64,000 nucleotides of DNA. Origin: Actinomycetota bacterium. GTDB lineage: Bacteria > Actinomycetota > Acidimicrobiia > Acidimicrobiales > RAAP-2. Made by a program: the position numbers and the translations under genes. This document shows positions 45,318 through 53,716 of the stretch, one piece after another. The stretch is from NCBI GenBank assembly GCA_009699875.1, contig WLNI01000002.1:62001-126000 (forward strand). Direction: 5' to 3'. Numbering within the stretch: the first letter of the stretch is position 1; each line of letters opens with the position of its first letter. Under the pieces are notes generated by a model. The model was given only the letters and a program-made list of their open reading frames with translations, ran no database searches and was not told the DNA's origin.

Positions 45318-46063
45318 GACTGCCATTTCTCGTAACCATTTTTCTCAACCTCAAGAGCGAGCTCTGGTCCGCCTGAGGCCACGACGCGGCCTTCAATCAA
45401 AAGGTGGACATGGTCGGGGGCGAGCTCGTTCAAGAGCCGCTGGTAGTGAGTGACGACCAAGACTCCCATGTCTGGCCGATTTGTTCGCACCGTTGCAACG
45501 CCGTCGGCAACAATCTGGAGCGCATCAATGTCTAATCCTGAATCTGTCTCGTCAAGAATGGCCATCGTTGGATCCAACAGCGCCATCTGAAGGATCTCAT
45601 TTCGCTTGCGCTCTCCTCCAGAGAAACCATCATTGAGATGACGCTCGGCAAAAGCAGGATCCATTTTCAAGCGATCCATCCAATCCATCATTTCCATGCG
45701 GACTTCTAAGATACTGAGTTCGTTGAGATCTTTTCTTGCGGCCATGGCTTGGCGAAGGAACTGGGTGACCGAGACACCTCCAATTGCTTCTGGGTGTTGG
45801 AAGGCCAGGAACATGCCAGCTTTAGCTCGCACGTCTGTGGACCAGGTGGTGATGTCTTCACCATTGAGTTTGATCGAGCCTTGCGTGACTTCGTAGGCCG
45901 GACTCGACATCAAGACAGATGCCAGGGTGGACTTGCCCGCACCGTTCGGCCCCATCAGGGCATGAACCTCTCCCGCTTGGATACTGAGCGACACGCCATT
46001 CAAGATGGGGATCTCTTCGGCACTGGCATGGAGGTCGATAATTTCAAGCAGGGGAGTGGTCAC
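45314..46063 (-). CDS. sufC: SufC ATPase, copy 2
   Basis: A 249-residue ABC ATPase with all SufC features: Walker A GPNGAGKSTLASVL, Q-loop MFLAFQHPEAIGGVSVTQFLRQA, signature SGGERKRNEILQM, Walker B AILDETDSGLDIDALQ and VTHYQRLLNELAPDHVHLL. The signature matches canonical SufC better than copy 1. It begins sufC2-sufS-sufU, with 4-base overlap to sufS. On the minus strand TAAGAT stands 8 bases before the GTG, so this unit seems to have a separate leaderless promoter. Two SufC ATPases in one locus are unusual. Confidence 0.94.
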   Translation of the reverse strand: MTTPLLEIIDLHASAEEIPILNGVSLSIQAGEVHALMGPNGAGKSTLASVLMSSPAYEVTQGSIKLNGEDITTWSTDVRAKAGMFLAFQHPEAIGGVSVTQFLRQAMAARKDLNELSILEVRMEMMDWMDRLKMDPAFAERHLNDGFSGGERKRNEILQMALLDPTMAILDETDSGLDIDALQIVADGVATVRTNRPDMGVLVVTHYQRLLNELAPDHVHLLIEGRVVASGGPELALEVEKNGYEKWQS

Positions 46064-46071
46064 AAACCAAA

Positions 46072-46077
46072 ATCTTA
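46072..46077 (-). promoter_or_regulatory. -10 box, leaderless start of sufC2-sufS-sufU
   Basis: On the minus strand TAAGAT ends 8 bases before the GTG at 46063. Confidence 0.5.
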
Positions 46078-46108
46078 GCGTTTTGGTCGGGATTCAATTC
46101 AAAGTCGA

Positions 46109-46726
46109 CTACCAGCCTCGATTTACCCACACTTCGAGACTGGGTCGCTCTTGCCCGAGCGTGGTGTGGTCGCCATGACCAGGCAGGACGAGCGTCTCTG
46201 AGGGCAAGGCCTGGAAGAGTCGAGTATCGATCGATTTGATGATGGTGGCGAAATCGCCACCATCAAATGAGGTGTTCCCCGGACCACCAGGAAACAGCGT
46301 GTCCCCGCTGAAGAGCAATGGGGTTCCACTCACAGAGAAACACATCGAGCCCGGAGTATGGCCCGGGGTTGCCAGCGTATGAACCTCAAGCTTGCCAACC
46401 TTGAGCGCACTGTCATCATCAAGAATGAGGTCGTAGGACGGCAACATCGCTGCATCTGCCTCGGCGACGTAGACCTCAATGCCGGCCTCCCTCATAGCGG
46501 GAACCGCTTGAATGTGGTCATGATGTCCATGGGTCTCGAGGACCGAGGCCACGCCAAGTTCCCTAGAAAGTGCCAAGAGGTGCTCATGCTCGTCAGCGGC
46601 ATCGATCAGGACTGCCTGGCCGCTTTGGCGACACCGCAAGATATAGACATTGTTGGCCAGAGGCCCCACCACGGTGTGGTGCACCTCGCAGAGGGCATCT
46701 TCGTAGATCAGATCACTGTGGAGCAC
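46109..46726 (-). CDS. MBL-fold hydrolase, glyoxalase II-like
   Basis: A 205-residue metallo-beta-lactamase-fold protein. LETHGHHDHIQAVPAM is the H-x-H-x-D-H motif, TPGHTPGSMCFSV the next metal histidine, FSGDTLFPGGPGNTSF the bridging aspartate, and VLPGHGDHTTLGQE the last histidine. Members hydrolyse thioesters such as S-lactoylglutathione or other low-molecular thiol conjugates. In an actinobacterium a mycothiol conjugate would be the natural equivalent, which is inference. GAACCT lies 6 bases before the GTG, a near match to the leaderless -10 pattern. It ends 46 bases from the sufC2 start. Confidence 0.85.
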   Translation of the reverse strand: MLHSDLIYEDALCEVHHTVVGPLANNVYILRCRQSGQAVLIDAADEHEHLLALSRELGVASVLETHGHHDHIQAVPAMREAGIEVYVAEADAAMLPSYDLILDDDSALKVGKLEVHTLATPGHTPGSMCFSVSGTPLLFSGDTLFPGGPGNTSFDGGDFATIIKSIDTRLFQALPSETLVLPGHGDHTTLGQERPSLEVWVNRGW

Positions 46727-46884
46727 CCTTTGAGGTTCTCACACGAGAAGGGTTCGTGTCAGGCCCTAAATCTCCTTTTTTGGAAGAGGTGGGCCGTGAT
46801 GTAGTAGACCAAAGGGGGCTGAAAGTGCTTCAAAAGAGCATCTCGCTAAGGTGAAGAACAGGGTTCTAGGAAAAGGATCGACTT

Positions 46885-48000
46885 ATGAATTTCGCATTTA
46901 ATGAAGAGCAAGATGAACTTCGACGGATGGTCAATAAGTTTCTCGAAGAGAAATCTCCAGAGACCGAAGTGCGTCGACTCATGGCGACAACCGATGGCTA
47001 CGACCCCGCAGTGTGGTCGCAAATGGCAGAGCAGCTTGGACTCCAGTCATTGGCCATCCCCGAAGAGTTCGGTGGAGCGGGATACAGCTACGTCGAACTG
47101 ATTGTTGTCTTTGAAGAGATGGGTGCCGCACTTTTGTGTGCTCCGTACTTCGCCACCGTTGCTCTTGGAGCAAACGCGCTGCTGACGAGTGGTGACGATG
47201 CTGCAAAAGCAACGTACCTTCCTGGAATCGCATCTGGTGAGACCATTGCCACCTTGGCCTACACCGAAGACTCTGGTCGATGGGGACTCGATGACATCGA
47301 AGCGACAGCTACGCAAGACGGAGACAACTGGACGATTTCTGGAGCGAAGAACTACGTCATCGATGGAGCTACAGCGTCATTGATTTTGGTTGTTGCCCGC
47401 ACCAAGAACGGTGTCAGCCTGTTTGCCGTTGACGGTGACGCAAAAGGCCTCAGCAAAGAAGCACTCAACACGATGGATCAAACTCGAAAGCAGGCCCGCC
47501 TTGAGTTTGCGTCAACGCCAGCCACGCTTATTGGGGCCGAAGGAAAAGCAGGCCCTGGCATCGAAAAGACATTGCAACTCGCTGCCGTCGCACTTGCGGC
47601 TGAACAAGTAGGTGGGGCGCAGCGCTGTCTTGAAAATGCAGTTGACTATGCCAAGAACCGAATCCAGTTCGGCCGGCCCATTGGAAGTTTCCAGGCCATC
47701 AAGCACAAGTGTGCCGACATGCTCTTAGAGGTTGAGTCAGCAAAGTCAGCGGCGTACTACGCCGGTTGGGCTGCCGCTGAAGACAACGACGAGCTGCCTG
47801 TGGTGGCGAGTCTGGCAAAGTCCTACTGCTCGGATGCGTATTTCCACGCAGCAGCAGAAAATATCCAGATCCATGGTGGGATTGGCTTTACCTGGGAACA
47901 TCACGCGCATCTCTACTTCAAGCGTGCAAAGTCTTCAGAGCTACTTCTTGGGGATCCTGCCTACCACCGCGAACTCCTGGCGCAACAGCTCGGCATCTGA
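46885..48000 (+). CDS. Acyl-CoA dehydrogenase (FadE-type)
   Basis: A 371-residue acyl-CoA dehydrogenase. FNEEQDELRRMVNKFLEEKSP is the N-terminal helical part, LAYTEDSGRWGLDDIEATA and ISGAKNYVIDGATASLILVVAR the middle beta domain, and YAKNRIQFGRPIGSFQAIKHKCADM the typical C-terminal signature. QIHGGIGFTWEHHAHLYFKRA marks the actinobacterial group whose catalytic glutamate lies in the WEH segment. Several steroid-catabolic FadE subunits belong to this group and work as heteromers. No partner FadE is adjacent. AAAAGGA lies 8-10 bases before the ATG. An AGAACaggGTTCT repeat lies just upstream. Confidence 0.92.
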   Translation: MNFAFNEEQDELRRMVNKFLEEKSPETEVRRLMATTDGYDPAVWSQMAEQLGLQSLAIPEEFGGAGYSYVELIVVFEEMGAALLCAPYFATVALGANALLTSGDDAAKATYLPGIASGETIATLAYTEDSGRWGLDDIEATATQDGDNWTISGAKNYVIDGATASLILVVARTKNGVSLFAVDGDAKGLSKEALNTMDQTRKQARLEFASTPATLIGAEGKAGPGIEKTLQLAAVALAAEQVGGAQRCLENAVDYAKNRIQFGRPIGSFQAIKHKCADMLLEVESAKSAAYYAGWAAAEDNDELPVVASLAKSYCSDAYFHAAAENIQIHGGIGFTWEHHAHLYFKRAKSSELLLGDPAYHRELLAQQLGI

Positions 48001-48023
48001 TCAGCTTTTTGTAGGCGTAACAG

Positions 48024-48770
48024 TTGGCGCCGAAACCTCTCTACATTGAAGGGCCGGTTGGTCCGCTTGAGACCTTCCTCTCTGTCCCGTCGGGAGGTTC
48101 AGAAAACGCACCCCTTCTGCTACTTTGTCACGGGCTGCCACTGAATCGCGAGGGATCTCGCACCGCTGCACTGCAACTCCCTGAACTTGGCGAGCGGCTC
48201 GCTGCCGAATCTGGATGGGCTGTTGGAGTGGCATCGCTTCGAGGGGTTGGGCAGTCTCCGGGGACCTTCAGCGCTTCAGGGTGGAAAGAAGACTTGAGCT
48301 GCGTGATTGCGTCCCTACGCGACGGGCGGCACCCAATCGTGTTGGCTGGATTTGGTATTGGCGGAGCCCTCGCCCTTCGGGTGGCAAGTGAGAGTGACGA
48401 TGTCCGAGGAGTGGCAATATTTGCAACACCATCAAATCTGTCGGGATGGTGTGGGTCGGAAGAAGAGTTTGCTCAGTCCTGCGAGCGTGCCGGCGTGATC
48501 GGATCAGAAGCACTCCTTGGTCCAAAGGAACTCCTTGCTGACGTCTTGGCGCTTGACCCACGGGGAGCGGCCGAAGGGATTCCTCCCAAACGGATGATGA
48601 TTGTCCACGGTTCAAATGACGCCATCGTCCCCGTAAGCGCAGCGCGAGAACTTCTTGAGGCAGCCGATGGGCACGGGGAACTACGGATTATTCAAGGTGC
48701 AGGACACTGGCTTCGAGCTGATCCGCGAATGTTTGCAACGCTCCTTGGATGGCTTGATCGCCAGCTCTAA
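48024..48770 (+). CDS. Alpha/beta hydrolase-fold protein lacking the nucleophile serine
   Basis: A 248-residue protein with the alpha/beta hydrolase layout: LLLLCHGLPLNREGSRTAA (oxyanion region), VGVASLRGVGQSPG, an elbow, and later acid and histidine candidates in IVHGSNDAIVPV and IQGAGHWLRA. The elbow reads LAGFGIGGALAL, so the position normally held by Ser, Asp or Cys is glycine. It may be non-catalytic or use another residue. The ORF begins at a TTG with no good ribosome binding site. It follows the acyl-CoA dehydrogenase by 23 bases, so it may share that transcript. Related KANL3/Tex30-like hydrolases show similar loops. Confidence 0.75.
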   Translation: MAPKPLYIEGPVGPLETFLSVPSGGSENAPLLLLCHGLPLNREGSRTAALQLPELGERLAAESGWAVGVASLRGVGQSPGTFSASGWKEDLSCVIASLRDGRHPIVLAGFGIGGALALRVASESDDVRGVAIFATPSNLSGWCGSEEEFAQSCERAGVIGSEALLGPKELLADVLALDPRGAAEGIPPKRMMIVHGSNDAIVPVSAARELLEAADGHGELRIIQGAGHWLRADPRMFATLLGWLDRQL

Positions 48771-48771
48771 C

Positions 48772-49398
48772 TTAATGAGCGAGGACGTGTTCGATAGAGC
48801 GCCGAAGTGCGGTCGCCATCTCCTTGGGGTTCGCGGCCTCCGTGAGCGCTCGAACCACGACGAAGTGTCGAACTCCAATTGCCCCGAGATCGAGAATCGA
48901 CTCAGGAGTGACACCCCCGGTGACAAAAACCGGGACAGGTGATTTTCTGAGTGCTTCTTTGACGTAAGCAGGTCCAGTTCCAGGCCGCCCTGGCTTTGTT
49001 GGCGTTGCTTCAACTGGACCGGCCGAGAGATACGTGACGTCCTCATCGATCGCCTGGTCGAGTTCTGAAGAGGCATGGGTGGAGAGTCCGATGATCGAGT
49101 CTGCCCCCAGGAGTCGACGGCAGAGATCAATGGGGGCGTCATCTTGACCAACATGGACACCATCAGCGCCTACTTCGAGAGCGAGATCAGGCCGATCGTT
49201 CATGATGAATGGGACGCCGAGGTCATTGCAGACACTCCGAGCACGTCTGGCTGCTTCGAGAATATGTTTGGCTTCGCTCTCTTTCTGGCGAAGTTGAACA
49301 ATGTCGACACCACCAGTGATGCATGAAGCAAGAAACTCCTCGAGGTCATCTCGGATCGGCGTACAGAGATAAAGGTGACGCCCCGTAAAATCAATCAC
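48772..49398 (-). CDS. thiE: Thiamine-phosphate synthase ThiE
   Basis: A 208-residue TIM-barrel enzyme that joins the HMP-pyrophosphate and thiazole-phosphate halves of thiamine. LYLCTPIRDDLEEFLASCITGGVDIVQLRQKE carries the pyrophosphate-binding region, and IMNDRPDLALEVGADGVHVGQDD is the most conserved part. SAGPVEATPTKPGRPGTG and FVTGGVTPESI complete the phosphate-binding loops. It is of normal length. The start overlaps the upstream HhH-GPD gene by 4 bases. No thiamine riboswitch is seen, and no other thi gene is in the window. Confidence 0.93.
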   Translation of the reverse strand: MIDFTGRHLYLCTPIRDDLEEFLASCITGGVDIVQLRQKESEAKHILEAARRARSVCNDLGVPFIMNDRPDLALEVGADGVHVGQDDAPIDLCRRLLGADSIIGLSTHASSELDQAIDEDVTYLSAGPVEATPTKPGRPGTGPAYVKEALRKSPVPVFVTGGVTPESILDLGAIGVRHFVVVRALTEAANPKEMATALRRSIEHVLAH

Positions 49399-49994
49399 CG
49401 AGAAGCCTTGGCTGCTTTCTTCGCAGCGGCTTTGAATTCACGGACTTTCTCAAGGCTGTCGAGGTCCACGATGTCGGCTACCGAGCGGAACGATCCCTTT
49501 TCTCCGTAAGGGGCACACGCCTTCTCCCACCCGGGTGTGGTGATGCCAAGCTGCTTGCCCAACAGGGCGATAAATATTTTGGCTTTCATCTCGCCGAATC
49601 CAGGAAGTGCCTTCATCCGACGCAGGAGATCGCTTCCGTTTTCCGCACCTTTCCAGATCTCTTCGACGTCACCGCCATAGGTATCAACAATGACTTTCGA
49701 AACCTCTTGGGTGCGTTTTGCCATGGAGCCTGGATATCGGTGGAGTGCTGGCTTTGACGAGAAGATTGTCGCCAAGGTTTCTGGATCCATCGAAGCGATT
49801 CCCTCGGCAGTTAACGTGCCACCAATCCGCTGAGAGAGCTCGTAGGGGCCTCGAAAGGCCCACTCCATTGGGACCTGTTGGTCAAGAACCATCCCGAGGA
49901 GAAGAGCGAGGGGACTCGTCGAGAGGAGTTTGTCGGGCCCCTTCTCTCCTGTGAGGTGCAAACTGAGTGAAGCCATGGATGCATTGTCGCGCAT
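49395..49994 (-). CDS. HhH-GPD-type base excision repair protein
   Basis: This protein of 199 residues (193 if the in-frame ATG at 49976 is used, which fits homologues better) begins ASLSLHLTGEKGPDKLLSTSPLALLLGMVLDQQVPMEWAF. That pattern marks a conserved actinobacterial HhH-GPD family. LPGFGEMKAKIFIALLGKQLG is the helix-hairpin-helix. The catalytic aspartate of standard glycosylases is not evident after it, where TTPGWEKACAPYGE is found. Lesion specificity is unknown. It ends in a lysine/alanine-rich tail. ThiE follows with a 4-base overlap. Confidence 0.85.
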   Translation of the reverse strand: MRDNASMASLSLHLTGEKGPDKLLSTSPLALLLGMVLDQQVPMEWAFRGPYELSQRIGGTLTAEGIASMDPETLATIFSSKPALHRYPGSMAKRTQEVSKVIVDTYGGDVEEIWKGAENGSDLLRRMKALPGFGEMKAKIFIALLGKQLGITTPGWEKACAPYGEKGSFRSVADIVDLDSLEKVREFKAAAKKAAKASR

Positions 49995-50099
49995 CTTTCA
50001 CGCGATGGTCGCCGACTCGAGTCCTCAGAAGGGGCAGAATCTAAGGGTGCTCACCCTCCGCATCACGAGAACCCCAAGAAGGGCGCCAGAGGACCTTGC

Positions 50100-50546
50100 A
50101 TGGCAGTGATCATCTATACCGATGGATCGTGTCTCGGGAATCCTGGGCCGGGAGGCTGGGCCTGGGCGATTCCGGATGGGGCCTACGGATCCGGTCCAGA
50201 AGCGCAGTCGACGAATCAGCGGATGGAAGTCATGGCGGTCCTTGAGGCGCTGCGTTCAAATACAGACGCCGAGGTTGAGATCGTGAGCGATTCGACCTAC
50301 GTCATCAAATGTTTTCAGGACGCATGGTGGGCTGGGTGGAAGCGGAGAGGTTGGAAAAACTCCCAAGGCAAGCCTGTAGCGAACCGAGACCTTTGGGAGC
50401 CACTCTTCGAACTGGCGCTGGACCCGGCGCGATCGATTACGTGGACCTGGGTCAAAGGTCATTCGGGCGATACGTGGAATGACGTGGTCGACCTTTTGGC
50501 CCTGGAAGCCGCTCAGAGTCAGCGGCCAGTCAGTGGCACTCGCTAG
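50100..50546 (+). CDS. rnhA: Ribonuclease HI
   Basis: A 148-residue RNase HI. The metal-binding acidic residues are visible in order: YTDGSCLGNPGPGGW, RMEVMAVLEAL, IVSDSTYVIKC and DVVDLLALEAA. WTWVKGHSGDTWN holds the active-site histidine, and the basic protrusion WWAGWKRRGWKNSQGKPVANRDLW is present. It degrades RNA in RNA-DNA hybrids such as R-loops and Okazaki primers. GAGG lies a few bases before the ATG. It is a single gene between the divergent HhH-GPD gene and lpd. Confidence 0.95.
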   Translation: MAVIIYTDGSCLGNPGPGGWAWAIPDGAYGSGPEAQSTNQRMEVMAVLEALRSNTDAEVEIVSDSTYVIKCFQDAWWAGWKRRGWKNSQGKPVANRDLWEPLFELALDPARSITWTWVKGHSGDTWNDVVDLLALEAAQSQRPVSGTR

Positions 50547-50623
50547 AAGCGTTCGATCACACCGGGCGTCCTAATCGCTAGTGTCTCTGAGGGAAGCCAA
50601 AAGAACCGAAAGAGAGCTCACCG

Positions 50624-52054
50624 ATGGTCGAAATGTCCGAGCAGCCAATCACGTATGACGTGGTGGTAATCGGTGGGGGACCAGGTGGATATGGCGCAGC
50701 GCTCTACGGAGCGGCGGCGGGACTGAATGTTGCCCTCGTTGAGCGAGACAAAGTTGGAGGAGCGTGTCTCCATCGTGGCTGTGTTCCCGCCAAAGAGTTC
50801 TTAGAGACGGCATCGGTGTGGCGGACGGTTTCGCATGCTGGTGAATTTGGAGTTGAAACTCCGGATCCCTCACTTGATTTTTCGGCCAGTCAACGCCGGA
50901 AACAACACGTGGTCGATACGATGTTTAAGGGGTTGTCCGGCTTACTAAAGAACCGGAAGATCACTGTGCTTTCGGGAACTGCTCAGCTGCATCCTGAACA
51001 TCGAGTGCACGTAGTGGACGGCGAAGATGCAGGAGCCGTACTTCAGGCGCGTTCAGTCATCCTCGCAACCGGTTCGAGACCACGAACGCTGGCCTGCCTT
51101 GAACTCGATGGCAAACTTGTGGTCACCTCTGATGAGTTTTTAGCGCTCGAAGAGCTCCCACGCTCTGCAGCAGTGATTGGCGGGGGAGCAATTGGGTGTG
51201 AATTTGCGTCGTTGATGGGGGATCTCGGCGTTGAAGTCACCATCGTTGAGGGTCTTGATTCAATTTTGGGATCGTGTGATCACGACGTGAAAGCAGTGAT
51301 CGCTCGGTCGTTTAAGAAACGAAAGATCTCGGTGCTGACGTCGACCACTGTCCTTGGCCACACGCCGAAAAGTGACTCGAAGAGCACCTCGCTTCTTCTT
51401 GAAAACCGTGATCCCCTCGAGGTCGAGATGATCGTCGTCTCGATAGGTCGTCAGCCTTACACCGAAGGGTTACTCGCCGACGGCGTTTCTCTTGATTTTG
51501 ATGATGCGGGATGTGTGAAAACTGACGAGTTGATGCACACAAGTGCAGAAGGAATTTATGCCGTCGGCGATATTGTGTCGGGCTCGCCCCAGCTAGCCCA
51601 CGTGGGGTTCGCCGAAGCCATCGTCGCAATCCAGGAGATTCTCGGTGAAGGTGGAACGCCAATTCACTACGACCGGGTTCCTTGGGCAATCTATTGTCAC
51701 CCAGAGGTCGCCTTCGCTGGTCTGAGCGAAACTGATGCGACTGAGGCGGGCTACGACGTCGTCATTCAAAAAGACCCCTTCGGGGGAAATAGCCGAGCTC
51801 GCATCCTTGGCGATACCGAAGGAATGGTCAAGATCGTTGCGGAAAAACAGAGTGATGGGTCTCCTGGAAGAATCTTGGGTGTACACATGGTTGGACCCTG
51901 GGTCACTGAACAGTTGGGGGCTGGGTACTTCGCGGTGAACACTGAAGCAAACGTTCTCGATATCGCCAACTTTCTTCAGCCGCACCCCACACTTTCTGAG
52001 ACCTTTGGAGAGACGTTGTTGGCACTCACCGGACGAGGACTTCATGTCAACTAA
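50624..52054 (+). CDS. lpd: Dihydrolipoamide dehydrogenase (E3)
   Basis: A 476-residue pyridine nucleotide-disulfide oxidoreductase. VVVIGGGPGGYGAALYGAAAG binds FAD, and the redox disulfide is in GGACLHRGCVPAKEFL (C-x4-C). AVIGGGAIGCEFASLMGDLG binds NAD, and LQPHPTLSETFGE holds the catalytic His-Glu pair of the dimer partner. It reoxidises the lipoyl group of 2-oxo-acid dehydrogenases or the glycine cleavage system. ATG at 50624 or, three codons later, 50633 is possible. The gene overlaps the lipoate synthesis fusion gene by 11 bases, so E3 and lipoyl assembly are made together. Confidence 0.93.
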   Translation: MVEMSEQPITYDVVVIGGGPGGYGAALYGAAAGLNVALVERDKVGGACLHRGCVPAKEFLETASVWRTVSHAGEFGVETPDPSLDFSASQRRKQHVVDTMFKGLSGLLKNRKITVLSGTAQLHPEHRVHVVDGEDAGAVLQARSVILATGSRPRTLACLELDGKLVVTSDEFLALEELPRSAAVIGGGAIGCEFASLMGDLGVEVTIVEGLDSILGSCDHDVKAVIARSFKKRKISVLTSTTVLGHTPKSDSKSTSLLLENRDPLEVEMIVVSIGRQPYTEGLLADGVSLDFDDAGCVKTDELMHTSAEGIYAVGDIVSGSPQLAHVGFAEAIVAIQEILGEGGTPIHYDRVPWAIYCHPEVAFAGLSETDATEAGYDVVIQKDPFGGNSRARILGDTEGMVKIVAEKQSDGSPGRILGVHMVGPWVTEQLGAGYFAVNTEANVLDIANFLQPHPTLSETFGETLLALTGRGLHVN

Positions 52055-53705
52055 GCCACTTCGTCTTCGCAAACTGGGTCTCGTCCCCTACGGCGAAGCC
52101 CGCGACCTCCAGCAAGCACTGTTCAAGAGCGGCGAAGACTATGTCTTGGTTCTTGAGCATCCCACGACGATCACCCTTGGTCGGCGCGCCGACACGTCAC
52201 ATATCGTCACTGATCCATCACTCATTGGCGCAGAGGTGATTCAGACTGATCGCGGTGGAGACGTGACGCTTCATGCGCCTGGGCAGTTGGTGGCCTATGC
52301 GATCGTGAGTATTGATGATGACCCTCATGCAATATCTGGCCATGTTCGCAACTTAGAAGATGCAGTGATCGCCACCGTTGAAGCCTGCGTCGACTCACAA
52401 CTCGTTGGAGGGGTCGGCCGACTTGAGGGATGTCCAGGAGTCTGGGTTGGGATTACTACCTCTAACCCAGCAAAGATTGCTGCAGTTGGTGTGAGGACCG
52501 AGAAGGTTGACGGGAAGCGGCGAACACTTCATGGAATTGCACTGAATGTCACGAATGATCTCTCACTCTTCTCGGCGATCGTTCCCTGCGGGATTACTGG
52601 TCGTGGCGTCACCTCGCTGTTCGAGCTTGGAAGTAGCGTTGCGTTCGAAACGGTTGAAGCCACCCTGGCTTCGCGCTTGGCCCAAACCCTCTTCCCCGAG
52701 AGAGACGTCGAAGAAGCATCAGTTCGAAAAGTCAACCGAGAGAAACCTGATCAGCATGAAACAACCTCAATGTCGACACGTCGATTGATCGCTGCAGGAA
52801 TTGACCTCGATGAGACCGTTAGTTTTTCAACTCGCAAACCAGAATGGCTCCGAGTCAAGGCTCGCCGAGATGACACGTTTCTTTCCACGAACAGCGTCGT
52901 GTCAGATCTTGGCTTGGTCACAGTCTGTGAAGAAGCTGGTTGCCCCAACATCTTTGAATGCTGGGCTGATGGCACGGCGACCTTTATGGTCAATGGCGAG
53001 CGGTGCACGCGTGCGTGCAGCTTCTGCCTTGTGGACACCCAGAAACCGTTTCCCCTGGACGCGAGTGAGCCTGATCGGGTCGCACAGGGGGTTGAAAGAA
53101 TGGGACTTGCCCATGCGGTGGTGACGTGCGTTGCTCGTGATGACTTGGCTGATGGGGGAGCAGGCGCAATTGGAGAAACGATCCATGCCATTCGCCGCCG
53201 TCGACCACAAACGTCAGTGGAAGTCCTTATCTCGGACTGTAAAGGCGACACAGAATCACTCGCAAAAATCTTTGACGCCAGACCAGATGTACTGAATCAC
53301 AACATCGAAACCGTTGCTCGTCTTCAGAAGGCGGTACGTCCTTCTGCTGGCTATGCGCGGAGTCTCACGGTCCTGGCGCGAGCATCGTCCGCAGGCCTCG
53401 TCACGAAATCAGGAATTATGGTTGGTCTCGGAGAGCGTGATGATGAGATCATCACGACCTTGCAGGACCTTGCCAGCGTGGGGGTTCAGCTCGTCACCAT
53501 TGGCCAGTACCTGCGACCAACGAAGGATCACGCGCCAGTTGATCGTTACGCGGACCCTTCTGTCTTTGAGGAGTTAGCTGAAGCGGGACGACGATTGGGA
53601 TTGCGACATGTGCAAGCCTCGCCATTGACCCGTTCGAGCTACCACGCTCGAGAAGCATCAGAGCAAGCACGTGTCCCAGTGCGTCTACGTCAAGAAACCA
53701 CCTGA
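52044..53705 (+). CDS. lipB-lipA: LipB-LipA fusion: lipoyl(octanoyl)transferase joined to lipoyl synthase
   Basis: One uninterrupted frame of 553 residues from ATG at 52044. Residues 1 to about 225 are LipB: TLGRRADTSH, TDRGGDVTLHAPGQLVAYAI, the lysine of KIAAVGVR (K144) and the acyl-accepting cysteine in PCGITGRG (C182). After a charged linker, residues from about 250 on are LipA. The auxiliary cluster motif CEEAGCPNIFEC is at C295/C300/C306, the radical-SAM motif CTRACSFC at C321/C325/C328, and the terminal SSYHA motif is present. LipB moves octanoate from acyl carrier protein to a lipoyl domain and LipA inserts two sulfurs. An internal ATG at 52770 could start LipA alone, but it has no ribosome binding site. 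Confidence 0.94.
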   Translation: MSTKPLRLRKLGLVPYGEARDLQQALFKSGEDYVLVLEHPTTITLGRRADTSHIVTDPSLIGAEVIQTDRGGDVTLHAPGQLVAYAIVSIDDDPHAISGHVRNLEDAVIATVEACVDSQLVGGVGRLEGCPGVWVGITTSNPAKIAAVGVRTEKVDGKRRTLHGIALNVTNDLSLFSAIVPCGITGRGVTSLFELGSSVAFETVEATLASRLAQTLFPERDVEEASVRKVNREKPDQHETTSMSTRRLIAAGIDLDETVSFSTRKPEWLRVKARRDDTFLSTNSVVSDLGLVTVCEEAGCPNIFECWADGTATFMVNGERCTRACSFCLVDTQKPFPLDASEPDRVAQGVERMGLAHAVVTCVARDDLADGGAGAIGETIHAIRRRRPQTSVEVLISDCKGDTESLAKIFDARPDVLNHNIETVARLQKAVRPSAGYARSLTVLARASSAGLVTKSGIMVGLGERDDEIITTLQDLASVGVQLVTIGQYLRPTKDHAPVDRYADPSVFEELAEAGRRLGLRHVQASPLTRSSYHAREASEQARVPVRLRQETT

Positions 53706-53716
53706 CGGCCTAACGA

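Noticed and set aside
46855-46867. AGAAC-AGG-GTTCT repeat just before the acyl-CoA dehydrogenase at 46885, resembling a KstR site
   Set aside because: The centre is three bases and not two, so half-site phasing is wrong for KstR; it also overlaps the region just before the ribosome binding site. Kept only as a note.
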